DNA of 8,056 nucleotides from Myxococcales bacterium (GTDB lineage Bacteria > Myxococcota_A > UBA9160 > SMWR01), in contig JACZXC010000121.1 of assembly GCA_022571825.1 (NCBI GenBank), positions 1-8,056 of the forward strand, given 5' to 3'. A program made the position numbers and the translations under genes. This document shows, one piece after another, positions 1-6,515 of the stretch; position 1 is the stretch's first letter, and each line of letters begins with the position of its first letter. A model generated the notes under the pieces. The model was not told where the DNA came from. It saw only the letters and a program-made list of their open reading frames with translations, and made no database searches.

Positions 1-231
1 GCGCCGAGGGTCCTGGAGCCACCGCAGGGGGTGTGGACCCAAGGCCAGGCCCTCCAGACGTTCCGCGAACTCGGCGGCCGATCCGTCGGGGTCGTTGTCG
101 ACCACGATCACCTCGATCGAGACTTTTTCGGGAAGCTCGAGGGCACCGAGGCTCTCGATCAGCCGTGCGATCCCCGACCGTCGGCGATAGGTGGCGATGC
201 AGACCGAGATGTCCGGATTCCGCGCGCTCAG
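1..231 (-). CDS. GT2-family glycosyltransferase, N-terminal 77 residues (runs off the left edge)
   Basis: The visible part is the start of a GT-A fold family 2 glycosyltransferase, a cytoplasmic or membrane-associated enzyme that transfers a sugar from an NDP-sugar. The first beta strand and nucleotide-binding loop read ISVCIATYRR (residues 8-17), and the second strand reads EVIVVDNDPDGSA (about 40-52), both hallmarks of the family. The DxD motif and acceptor site lie beyond position 1, so donor and acceptor are unknown. No ATG, GTG or TTG occurs in frame in the roughly 50 nt upstream. The best start is CTG at 231-229, which overlaps the TGA stop of the upstream sugar transferase as CTGA and follows a strong GGAGG-type ribosome site; it gives a natural N-terminus, MSARNPDISV. 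It is the last visible gene of the glycan operon. The family call is secure and the start is inferred. Confidence 0.85.
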   Translation of the reverse strand, partial: MSARNPDISVCIATYRRRSGIARLIESLGALELPEKVSIEVIVVDNDPDGSAAEFAERLEGLALGPHPLRWLQDPRR

Positions 232-1613
232 AAGGCTCCCCTCCGCGAGAGGACGGCACCCACCGTGCGCAGCAAGATCGAGAGATCCAGGGACAGGGAT
301 CGATTTCGGATGTAATAGAAGTCGTACTGGAGATTCTCGTGCATGGGCAGATCCTTGCGTCCCAGGATTTGCCAGAGACCTGTAATGCCGGGCTTCACGG
401 CCAGGCGGCGCCGCTGCCATTCGTGGTAGGACTCGACGATGAAGGGCATCTCGGGTCGCGGACCCACCAACGACATCTCGCCGCGAAGCACGTTGATCAG
501 CTGGGGCAGCTCGTCGAGGCTGGTGGCACGAAGCCACCGGCCGTACTCCGTGACCCGTGAATCCGACTCGGCTCGAGGTGCCACGGCGCTGGCGGCCGTT
601 CCGCGATGCATGGTCCGGAACTTGACCATCCGGAAGATCCGACCGTTTCGGCCGACCCGCTCGTGGGTGAAGATGGCGGGACCCGCACTGGTCGCACGGA
701 TGCGAGCGGCGCACCAGAGCGCGATGGGCGCCGCGAGCAGGAGACCGCACAGAGCGCCGCCGATGTCCATGGCGCGCTTGAGCGGCCCGTAGAACGGGTG
801 CTCGGCGTCGCGGCCGAGGCGAACCAGGGGCAGATCGCCCACCAGGTCGATCGGGGTCCCCGCCGTCAGCACTTCGAACAGGTTCGTGACCACCCGGAAG
901 GTGAGTCCCAGGTCTTCGCACTCGAGCACCAGCGACAACATTTGGGTGTGACCCAGCGAAGGCGCCGCCACGAAGATCTCCTGAATCCCGCGCTCGATGG
1001 CGACCGCACGGATATCGCCGATCCGCCCGAGAATCGGCCGGCCCGCCACATCCTTCCTGTCGGGATCGTCGCTGTCGTCCAGAAAACCATCGACCCGGTA
1101 GCCGGTCTCCGGGTGGTCCTGAAGCTTCTGCAGCAGCCGGATCGCGGCGATTCCGGTGCCTACGATCAGCACCGGCACATCGTGGGCCCCCGAGCGCCGC
1201 AGGTTCTGCCCGATGCGGTGAAAGACCCAGCGGCTGCCCCCCTGAAGCACCAGATTGATCCCGGCGCTCGCGAGCACCACGAAGCGGCCGAACTGGAACT
1301 CCCGGAAGAAGAAGCTGATCGAGCTGACGACGAGCAGGCCCAGGGCCACGCCGCGGAACAGCGCCTGGATCTCGTCCCCCGGCGTCCGCATGCGCCCGCT
1401 GCGATAGATGCCGAACAGCCAGCACGACGTGAGCCAGGGAAGAACGATCAGCGGCAGCGCGCGCCAATAGGAGCCAAAGGGATTGATGGGCGCACCGAGA
1501 ACGTCGTCGAGTGCGTGGCGGAGCCCGTAGGCCCCCAGCCAGCCCAGGGCAACGAGCACGCCGTCCGCAACGACGTGAAGCCGCCGAAGCGCCTTGGGGT
1601 CCATCCTGACCAT
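228..1613 (-). CDS. Polyprenyl glycosylphosphotransferase (undecaprenyl-phosphate sugar-1-phosphate transferase)
   Basis: At 461 residues this has the usual length and layout of the long (WbaP/CpsE-like) monotopic phosphoglycosyl transferases, which move a hexose-1-phosphate from a UDP-sugar to undecaprenyl phosphate and start glycan repeat units at the inner membrane. Hydrophobic segments lie at about 15-33, 50-69, 84-103 and 109-124. A CoA_binding_3/Rossmann-like domain follows, with VLIVGTGIAA at 148-157. The catalytic bacterial sugar transferase domain (about 278-461) begins with a hydrophobic hairpin at 282-300, then KFRTM (331-335), SLDELPQL (365-372, holding the Asp-Glu pair known to be catalytic in PglC), LRGEMSLVGPRPE (376-388) and KPGITGLWQ (407-415). 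The start was set at ATG 1613 because GAGGAG lies 8 nt upstream and LRRLHVVADG begins the first membrane segment; the frame is open further upstream but low in family character. The sugar transferred (Glc, Gal or another) cannot be read. Confidence 0.93.
   Translation of the reverse strand: MVRMDPKALRRLHVVADGVLVALGWLGAYGLRHALDDVLGAPINPFGSYWRALPLIVLPWLTSCWLFGIYRSGRMRTPGDEIQALFRGVALGLLVVSSISFFFREFQFGRFVVLASAGINLVLQGGSRWVFHRIGQNLRRSGAHDVPVLIVGTGIAAIRLLQKLQDHPETGYRVDGFLDDSDDPDRKDVAGRPILGRIGDIRAVAIERGIQEIFVAAPSLGHTQMLSLVLECEDLGLTFRVVTNLFEVLTAGTPIDLVGDLPLVRLGRDAEHPFYGPLKRAMDIGGALCGLLLAAPIALWCAARIRATSAGPAIFTHERVGRNGRIFRMVKFRTMHRGTAASAVAPRAESDSRVTEYGRWLRATSLDELPQLINVLRGEMSLVGPRPEMPFIVESYHEWQRRRLAVKPGITGLWQILGRKDLPMHENLQYDFYYIRNRSLSLDLSILLRTVGAVLSRRGAF
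236..244 (-). promoter_or_regulatory. Ribosome binding site supporting the CTG start of the GT2 gene
   Basis: The minus strand reads GGAGGGGAG here, inside the last codons of the sugar transferase. It lies 4 to 8 nt (depending on which GGAG core is used) before the CTG at 231-229. The good spacing, and the lack of an ATG, GTG or TTG nearby in the GT2 frame, favour initiation at CTG with translational coupling. Confidence 0.5.
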
Positions 1614-1638
1614 GGCGGCGGCTCCTCGCTCGCTTTTC

Positions 1639-1651
1639 GGTTCGGGTCCGC
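1639..1651 (+). repeat. 13-bp direct repeat, copy 1 (GGTTCGGGTCCGC)
   Basis: This 13-mer is identical to positions 6616-6628. Both copies lie in noncoding gaps: here between the fucose synthase-like and sugar transferase genes, there between the divergent cyclase and lipoprotein genes. This copy also forms one side of the possible leader stem. It could be an operator half or a chance match in GC-rich DNA. Confidence 0.4.
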
Positions 1652-1677
1652 GCCCAGGACCTTTCGGTCCGCGAACC
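1639..1677 (-). promoter_or_regulatory. Structured intergenic leader before the sugar transferase gene
   Basis: The 71-nt gap between the fucose synthase-like gene and the sugar transferase contains, on the transcribed strand, a perfect 5-bp hairpin GGACC-GAAA-GGTCC (1670-1657) capped by a GNRA-type loop. An outer pair, GGTTCG (1677-1672) with CGAACC (1644-1639), can enclose it. The same GGTCC could instead pair with a second GGACC (1649-1645) across a 7-nt loop, so two folds are mutually exclusive. No U-run follows, so it does not look like an intrinsic terminator. The sugar transferase ribosome site GAGGAG (1627-1622) lies just downstream. Function is inferred only. Confidence 0.35.
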
Positions 1678-1684
1678 CAAGGTT

Positions 1685-2686
1685 CTAGGAGGTCGTTCGA
1701 CTGTTCCGGTACCAGCGGATCGTGCGCGCGAGCCCCGCTTCGAAGCTCGTGGTCGCCCGGAACCCGAACAGGGCATGGGCCTTGGACGTGTCCAGGCAGC
1801 GGCGGGGCTGACCGTCGGGCTGAGAGACGTCCCAGACCAGCTCCCCCTCGAAGCCCGTCGCCTTGGCGATCATCGCAGCCAGGTCGCGGATCCGGATCTC
1901 CATGCCGGAGCCCAGATTCACGGGGTCGCAATCGTCGTGGCGCTCCGCGGCGAGCACGATGCCCTCGGCGGCATCCTCGGCGAACAGAAATTCCCGCGTG
2001 GCGTTCCCGGTGCCCCAGACCTGGATCGAATCCTCCCCGCGTTCCTGGACCTCAATGCACTTTCGGATCAGCGCCGGGATCACGTGACTGGACCCGGGGT
2101 CGAAATTGTCGCGGGGACCGTAGAGGTTCACCGGCAGCAGGTAGACCGATCGGTAGCCGTACTGATCGCGGTACGCCTGGGCCTGGGCCAACAGCATCTT
2201 CTTGGCGAGTCCGTAGGGCGCGTTGGTCTCTTCCGGGTAGCCGCCCCAGAGATCCTCTTCCACGAACGGGACCCGGGCGAACTTCGGATACGAGCAGACC
2301 GTTCCCACCCCCGTGAATTTCTCCACGCCGGCCTGCCAGCAGGCGTGAAAGAGCTGGGCACCCATCATGAGGTTGTCGTAGAGGAACTCGGCGGGATGGG
2401 CGCGATTGGCGCCGATGCCGCCGACCCGAGCCGCCAGGTGGATCACCGCATCGGGTCGCGCGTCGTCGAGCAGACGACGAATGCCCTCGGGGGTGCGCAG
2501 GTCGGTATCCCGGCGGCGCGGAACCCGAACCTCGGCGGCCCCGCGTTCGCCGAGCTTCTCGACCACGTAGGAGCCGAGAAATCCGGCTCCACCGGTGACG
2601 ACAACCCGCCGGGTCTTCCAGTAGCTCGAGGAATCCGGCGCGGCCCCGGCATCGGACACCACTGAATCGACGCCGGTACGCGTCAT
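1685..2686 (-). CDS. fcl: GDP-L-fucose synthase-like NAD(P)-dependent epimerase/reductase (extended SDR)
   Basis: The 333-residue product resembles GDP-L-fucose synthase, which converts GDP-4-keto-6-deoxy-mannose to GDP-L-fucose by 3,5-epimerisation and NADPH reduction in the cytoplasm. Visible signatures are the Rossmann motif TGGAGFLG (31-38), HLAARVGGIGAN (83-94), PAEFLYDNLM (98-107), Tyr158 and Lys162 of the YxxxK motif in PYGLAKK, Cys131, and NLYGPRDNF (187-195) with His201 in SSHVIPALIRK. Cys131 and His201 match the epimerisation residues Cys109 and His179 of the E. coli enzyme; its Ser107 corresponds to Thr129 here. The start codon overlaps the stop of the upstream SDR as ATGA, implying coupling. 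About 20 residues precede the point (SYWKTRR) where relatives usually begin, but no nearer Met exists. No gmd, the preceding step, is visible. A related NDP-sugar epimerase is the alternative. Confidence 0.82.
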   Translation of the reverse strand: MTRTGVDSVVSDAGAAPDSSSYWKTRRVVVTGGAGFLGSYVVEKLGERGAAEVRVPRRRDTDLRTPEGIRRLLDDARPDAVIHLAARVGGIGANRAHPAEFLYDNLMMGAQLFHACWQAGVEKFTGVGTVCSYPKFARVPFVEEDLWGGYPEETNAPYGLAKKMLLAQAQAYRDQYGYRSVYLLPVNLYGPRDNFDPGSSHVIPALIRKCIEVQERGEDSIQVWGTGNATREFLFAEDAAEGIVLAAERHDDCDPVNLGSGMEIRIRDLAAMIAKATGFEGELVWDVSQPDGQPRRCLDTSKAHALFGFRATTSFEAGLARTIRWYRNSRTTS

Positions 2687-3726
2687 TGGACGATGAACTC
2701 CGCGTTGCGATAGCGGCGGTCGCCGGGTTGCCCCACCAGTCGGTTCTCGATCGCGTCGCGCACCTCGCAGATGCCGGCCTCGACGTCGATCTTGGCCTCA
2801 AAGCCCAGAACCCGTCGGATCTTCGAGAACGAAACGCGGATGTCGCGCATGTCGCCGCCGAAGGTCAGATCCTTGTACTCGACATCGACGTCGCGCACGT
2901 GCTTTTGAACCAGCCCGACGATCTCATCCTTGGTGTGGTTGCCGGCATCGGTGCCGACGTTGAAGACCTGAGCGCGCAGGGTCTCCACGGGAGCCTCCAA
3001 AGCCATCGCGATCGCCTCGCACACGTCCCGGACATGGACGAAGGCGCGGGCGTAGCTCCGCTGGTAGATCACCAGCTTGCGACGGGTGAGGGCCTCCAGG
3101 ACGAACTGGTTGACGATCAGGTCGAATCGGGTGCGCGGCGAAATCCCGAAGAGTGTCGCGAAGCGGAACACGATCGGCGCGATGTTGGAATCCTTGGCCC
3201 GGTCGATCAGACATTGTTCCGCCTCGATCTTGGTCTCGGCGTACAGCGACTGGGGATGGAGCGGAGAGTCCTCGCTGACGGGTCGGCCGTCGGGGGAGCG
3301 ACCGTAGCTGCTGTAGGTAGAGGAGAAGACGATGCGCTCGACACTGGCCTCTTCGGCCTGCTCGAAGACGAGGCGTGTCGCCTCGACGTTGTAGCGTCGG
3401 GCAACCGATTCGCCCAGCGCTTGGCAGGCCGGAAAACCGACGATTGCGGCCAGGTGCACCAGGTGCTGCCGTTTCCCGTCGGATCCGTCGAGCAGCGGCG
3501 CAATCGCCCCCGGCTCAGACACGTCGGCCCCGACGAAGCGAAAGCCCGGGTGGTGCCAGTAGCCCAGCAGCGACTCGCCGCCAAAGAGGAGCGAGTCGAC
3601 CACCGTCACCCGGTAGCCCCGCTGGAGCAGGAGTCCGGTGAGGAGCGAGCCGATGTAGCCGGCGCCGCCGGTTACGAGGACGTGGCCTCGAGCGCCGACC
3701 GGCTGGTTCTCTCCCGACATCGACAT
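2683..3726 (-). CDS. NAD-dependent nucleotide-sugar epimerase/dehydratase (extended SDR), substrate unknown
   Basis: The 347-residue protein is a cytoplasmic extended short-chain dehydrogenase acting on an NDP-sugar. It shows the NAD-binding motif TGGAGYIG (19-26), an acidic strand end VVDSLLFGG (42-50), HLAAIVGFPAC (91-101), the Ser/Thr region FSSTYSSYG (134-142), the catalytic YAETK (Tyr162, Lys166), RFATLFGISPRTRFD (188-202) in the sugar-binding part, and HVRDVCEAI (231-239). The C-terminal RDIRVSFSKIRRVLGF (294-309) is typical of these epimerases. No substrate-specific signature is recognised. It ends in an ATGA overlap with the downstream fucose synthase-like gene. The start is uncertain: ATG 3726 is used (ATG 3720 is equally in frame), 22 nt after the upstream stop, with only a G-run about 10 nt away as ribosome site. 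One extra G in the tract at 3737-3743 would bring ATG 3752, which overlaps the upstream stop, into this frame. Confidence 0.9.
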   Translation of the reverse strand: MSMSGENQPVGARGHVLVTGGAGYIGSLLTGLLLQRGYRVTVVDSLLFGGESLLGYWHHPGFRFVGADVSEPGAIAPLLDGSDGKRQHLVHLAAIVGFPACQALGESVARRYNVEATRLVFEQAEEASVERIVFSSTYSSYGRSPDGRPVSEDSPLHPQSLYAETKIEAEQCLIDRAKDSNIAPIVFRFATLFGISPRTRFDLIVNQFVLEALTRRKLVIYQRSYARAFVHVRDVCEAIAMALEAPVETLRAQVFNVGTDAGNHTKDEIVGLVQKHVRDVDVEYKDLTFGGDMRDIRVSFSKIRRVLGFEAKIDVEAGICEVRDAIENRLVGQPGDRRYRNAEFIVQ

Positions 3727-3736
3727 GGCGTCGCAG

Positions 3737-3743
3737 CCCCCCC
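3737..3743 (-). repeat. G7 homopolymer at the start of the SDR gene
   Basis: Seven consecutive G on the coding strand lie between the WecG/TagA-type stop (3751-3749) and the epimerase ATG (3726). ATG 3752-3750 overlaps that stop as ATGA but is out of the epimerase frame by one base; a G8 allele would restore it and add MTEGGGCDA before the annotated start. It may act as a ribosome site, a slippage switch, or be a homopolymer miscount. Confidence 0.5.
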
Positions 3744-3748
3744 TTCGG

Positions 3749-4567
3749 TCATCGGCAATCGCGGGCCGAAGCTGAGCGAAGGCCTCGGAAAAGCTGGCCG
3801 GCGAAGTACCAGAGGAAGCGCGGATTCTGGACTCCATAGCGCCGCCACAAGCGACGCGGTTCCACGCCCAGCCGGAACAACCACTCGAGCCCCCACCGCT
3901 GCATCCAGGGGGGTGCCTGGGGCCTGGCCTCGGCCAGGAGGTCGAAGGCCGCGCCCACCCCGAGCAGGACACAGGAAAGCGCCGCGCGGTGGGCCGCCAT
4001 CCATCGCTCTTGCTTCGGGCAGCCGAGCCCGACGAAGAGGATCTGCGCGCCCGAGTCTTCGATCGCCTCGATCACCTGGTGATCTTCCCCCGGCGACAGG
4101 CTGCGGAACGGCGGGCTCACGGCAAAGACGATCTCGAGGCGCGGGAAGCGCCGGGACACCCGCTCGCGCAGCGCGTCGAGAACCGCGGGACTCCCACCGT
4201 AGAAGCCGACCGGGATCTCCAGCTCTTCGGCGCGCCGACACACCTCGGAGGTGAGCGTGGGCCCGTAGACCCGGCGGGCCGGAACCCCGAGGAGCCGCAA
4301 GGCCCATACCAGGGGAACCCCGTCGGGGGTGACCCGGTCCGCACTGTGGAGGAGGCGGCGGAATCCCGGGTCGTCGAACGCCTCCATCAGCATGTGGACG
4401 TTGGCGTGGCAGATCATGCCGCCGGATCTCGCTCGGGCGAGACCCACGACGACGTCCACGGTTTCGGCGTAGCTGGTTGCGTCCACTCGCAGACCCAGGA
4501 TTCGCGCGAAGGGAATCGGGGGCGGCGCAGCGGCGTCCTGTGCCCGAGAATCCGACCGGCCTCCCAT
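3749..4567 (-). CDS. WecG/TagA/CpsF-family glycosyltransferase (GT26, GT-E fold)
   Basis: The 272-residue protein belongs to the family that adds an N-acetyl-mannosamine-type or related sugar to an undecaprenyl-diphosphate-linked acceptor at the inner face of the membrane (TagA in wall teichoic acid, WecG in enterobacterial common antigen). Motifs in order: ICHANVHMLMEA (52-63), ADRVTPDGVPLVW (76-88, with the conserved Asp82), FYGGSPAVLDAL (122-133), PPFRSLSPGED (152-162), LFVGLGCPKQERWM (177-190), GVGAAFDLLA (203-212) and the C-terminal basic/aromatic tail PPWMQRWGLEWLFRL (219-233) followed by EPRRLWRRY, which in TagA contacts the membrane. The usual Thr of the first motif is His54. ATG 4567 was chosen with a modest AGG 7 nt upstream; the open frame beyond it overlaps the cyclase gene and has no family sequence. 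It follows the cyclase by 58 nt. Donor sugar is unknown. Confidence 0.9.
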   Translation of the reverse strand: MGGRSDSRAQDAAAPPPIPFARILGLRVDATSYAETVDVVVGLARARSGGMICHANVHMLMEAFDDPGFRRLLHSADRVTPDGVPLVWALRLLGVPARRVYGPTLTSEVCRRAEELEIPVGFYGGSPAVLDALRERVSRRFPRLEIVFAVSPPFRSLSPGEDHQVIEAIEDSGAQILFVGLGCPKQERWMAAHRAALSCVLLGVGAAFDLLAEARPQAPPWMQRWGLEWLFRLGVEPRRLWRRYGVQNPRFLWYFAGQLFRGLRSASARDCR

Positions 4568-4625
4568 GGAGACGCCTATCGGATCATCGGGCTTTCGGCC
4601 TATGGGGGGTACTGGGGCGCGGCAC

Positions 4626-6515
4626 TCACGGAAGCCCCGCGCGATGGAGCCGGTCTCGAAGCTCCGCCTTCTGGTCCGGATCGAGAAACCCGGCGACGAG
4701 TCGCGAGCCCACCACCAGATCGGCCGTGAGCTCGGGATTGATCCGCAGGATCTCCCGAACCAGGGTCTGCGCCTCGTCGTGTCTGCCCTGTGACTCGTAC
4801 AGGTCCGCCAGCGTGAGGCGGGCAAAGATCAGATCGGGGTTGCTCGCCCGAATCCGCTCGTAGAGCCCTCGCGCGATCTCTGTGCGACCCACGAGGAGGT
4901 TGATGTCTGCGATCGCCTGGAGGTCCCCCGCTGGAAGCTTCGGGTTGCGCCGCAGCGCTCGATTCATCGACCGCAGCGCACCCAGCGGATCACCGGTCAG
5001 GGCCCGCGCGTATGCAAGGATCGTGTGGGGGACGTCCCAGTTCGGATCCAGCTCGACCGCGCGCTCGGCAAGGGCCCGCGACTCGGCCGCCCGACCCATG
5101 GTAAGCAGCACGATTGCCTTGTGGAGGAGGGCGGGAGGGCTCGATGCGTCGATGGCCAGGGCGCGCTCAGCCCGCTCCAAGGCCCGATCCAGGAGGGTCG
5201 GGTCGAGGCTCCAGAAGTTGCCGTACGCGGTGAAATCGATCCCGCTGAGGATCGCGTGGGCCACCGCGTACTCTGGATCCAGCTCGATGGCGCGCTCGAG
5301 GAGCGGACGCGCTCGTGCGTGGTCCTTGCGCGTGAACTTCATGTAGTGATGGACCGCTCTCATCGTGAGGTCGTGTGCCGTCAGGCTCTCGGTGGGCCTG
5401 CGGCGGATGCGCTCGATCTCGGCCGCCTGGATCTCGGTGCCCACGGCGCCCATGATCTGCTCCGCCAGCTCGGACTGCACCGCGAAGATGTCGGCGAGTG
5501 CGCGGTCGTAGCGCTCGCTCCAGATGTGGAAGCCGCTGGCCGCGTCGATCAGCTGGGCCGTCACGCGGATCCGGTCCGAGTCCCTGCGAACGCTTCCCTC
5601 CACCACGTAGCGCACGCCGAGCTCGCGCCCCACGTCCTCGACGTTCACCGCCCTTCCCTTATAGGTGAAGGCCGAGTTGCGGGCGATCACGAAGAGTCTC
5701 GGGCTGCGAGAGAGGTCGGTGATCAGATCCTCGGTGATCCCGTCGCTGAAGTACTCCTGCTCGGGATCGCCGCTCATATTCACGAAGGGCAGCACCACGA
5801 GAGAGGGCTTGTCGGGGAGGGGCGGATGGACCGGCGGCGCACCCGCGCCGGTCCAGTCGAGGACAAGGCCCAGGGGTCGCGGCCAGCTCACCCACAGCCC
5901 GGCGGCCACGAGGAGGAGCAGCGCGGCCGTGGCCGCGAGCGCCTTGCGGAGCCGTCGGGGCCCCCGTGCCGCCGCCGCCGACTCCCGCGCCCCCCCGGGC
6001 TCGATCCGATAGACCCGGATGGGATCCGGGAGATTCTTGACCGTCTGATCGCCCAGGTCGACGTAGCCAACTTCGAGCTTGTGGCGCACCTGCTCGTGGA
6101 CGGTTGCGGAGATGCAAACGCCGCCCGGCTCCGCGAGGCCCTCGAGACGCGCGGCGATGTTGACGCCGTCGCCGTAGATCCGCGCCTCCTCCACCATCAC
6201 ATCCCCGAGGTGGATGCCGATGCGAAACTCCATCCTGCGCTCGGCGGGGAGCGGGTGGTTGCGGGCGCCGACGACCCGCTGGATCTCCAGGGCGCAGCGG
6301 GCCGCGTCGAGGGCGCTCGGGAACTCGGCCAGAAGGTTGTCGCCCGTGGCGTCGACTACGCGCCCACGGTGCTGGCGCACCAGCACGCCGAGCTGCTCTC
6401 GGTAGGCGACGAGGGTGCGAAAGGTCTGCTCCTCGTCCGCTGCCATGAGCCGGCTGTAGCCGACTGCGTCGGCGGAGAGGATCGCGGTGAGTCTGCGCTC
6501 GATTCCGGAAGCCAT
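4626..6515 (-). CDS. Class III nucleotidyl cyclase-domain protein with membrane anchor, TolB-like domain and TPRs
   Basis: The 629-residue protein starts at ATG 6515, 7 nt after GGAG. Residues 7-172 form a class III adenylate/guanylate cyclase domain: ILSADAVGYS with metal-binding Asp16, GDNLLAEF with Asp59, and IYGDGVNIAARLE with Asn119 and Arg123, equivalents of the transition-state pair. The two purine-specifying positions of mammalian cyclases (Lys938, Asp1018) appear to be Asp55 and Arg112. A single membrane helix spans about 192-211 after RRLRK, so the positive-inside rule puts the cyclase in the cytoplasm and the rest in the periplasm. Residues 236-345 resemble the TolB-N/FlgO-like domain (LVVLPFVNMSGDPEQEYFSD, then VRYVVEGSVRR). 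TPR-like helices fill about 395-600, and the C-terminus ends in LRDRLHRAGLP, common in this architecture. It is the first gene of the glycan operon, so it may sense an envelope state and signal for it. Product (cAMP, cGMP or none) is unproven. Confidence 0.88.
   Translation of the reverse strand: MASGIERRLTAILSADAVGYSRLMAADEEQTFRTLVAYREQLGVLVRQHRGRVVDATGDNLLAEFPSALDAARCALEIQRVVGARNHPLPAERRMEFRIGIHLGDVMVEEARIYGDGVNIAARLEGLAEPGGVCISATVHEQVRHKLEVGYVDLGDQTVKNLPDPIRVYRIEPGGARESAAAARGPRRLRKALAATAALLLLVAAGLWVSWPRPLGLVLDWTGAGAPPVHPPLPDKPSLVVLPFVNMSGDPEQEYFSDGITEDLITDLSRSPRLFVIARNSAFTYKGRAVNVEDVGRELGVRYVVEGSVRRDSDRIRVTAQLIDAASGFHIWSERYDRALADIFAVQSELAEQIMGAVGTEIQAAEIERIRRRPTESLTAHDLTMRAVHHYMKFTRKDHARARPLLERAIELDPEYAVAHAILSGIDFTAYGNFWSLDPTLLDRALERAERALAIDASSPPALLHKAIVLLTMGRAAESRALAERAVELDPNWDVPHTILAYARALTGDPLGALRSMNRALRRNPKLPAGDLQAIADINLLVGRTEIARGLYERIRASNPDLIFARLTLADLYESQGRHDEAQTLVREILRINPELTADLVVGSRLVAGFLDPDQKAELRDRLHRAGLP

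Noticed and set aside
1657..1670. GGACC-GAAA-GGTCC hairpin as an intrinsic terminator
   Set aside because: No U-run follows on the transcribed strand, and the next gene of the operon begins within about 45 nt.
606..1688. Plus-strand open frame of 360 codons antisense to the sugar transferase
   Set aside because: Low-complexity Arg/Pro/Glu/His composition, with the conserved phosphotransferase motifs on the other strand.
1614..1931. 106-codon N-terminal extension of the sugar transferase frame
   Set aside because: It overlaps the 3' end of the fucose synthase-like gene, is Pro/Gly/Arg-rich, and ATG 1613 has a proper ribosome site.
2686..4254. Plus-strand open frame of 522 codons across the SDR and WecG/TagA-type genes
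   Set aside because: It spans two well-supported minus-strand genes, including their junction, and its sequence is an antisense reading without family features.
3672..4307. Minus-strand open frame of 211 codons overlapping the WecG/TagA-type gene
   Set aside because: A shadow frame; only its tail, the short ATG 3752 reading, is of interest and is treated with the G7 tract.
4568..4625. Possible regulatory element in the 58-nt gap between cyclase and WecG/TagA-type genes
   Set aside because: Only a 3-bp GGC/GCC stem and a G/C-run are visible; no promoter, terminator or repeat can be supported.
4568..4825. 86-codon N-terminal extension of the WecG/TagA-type frame
   Set aside because: It overlaps the TPR-coding end of the cyclase gene and has Arg/Ser-rich shadow composition; family homology begins after ATG 4567.
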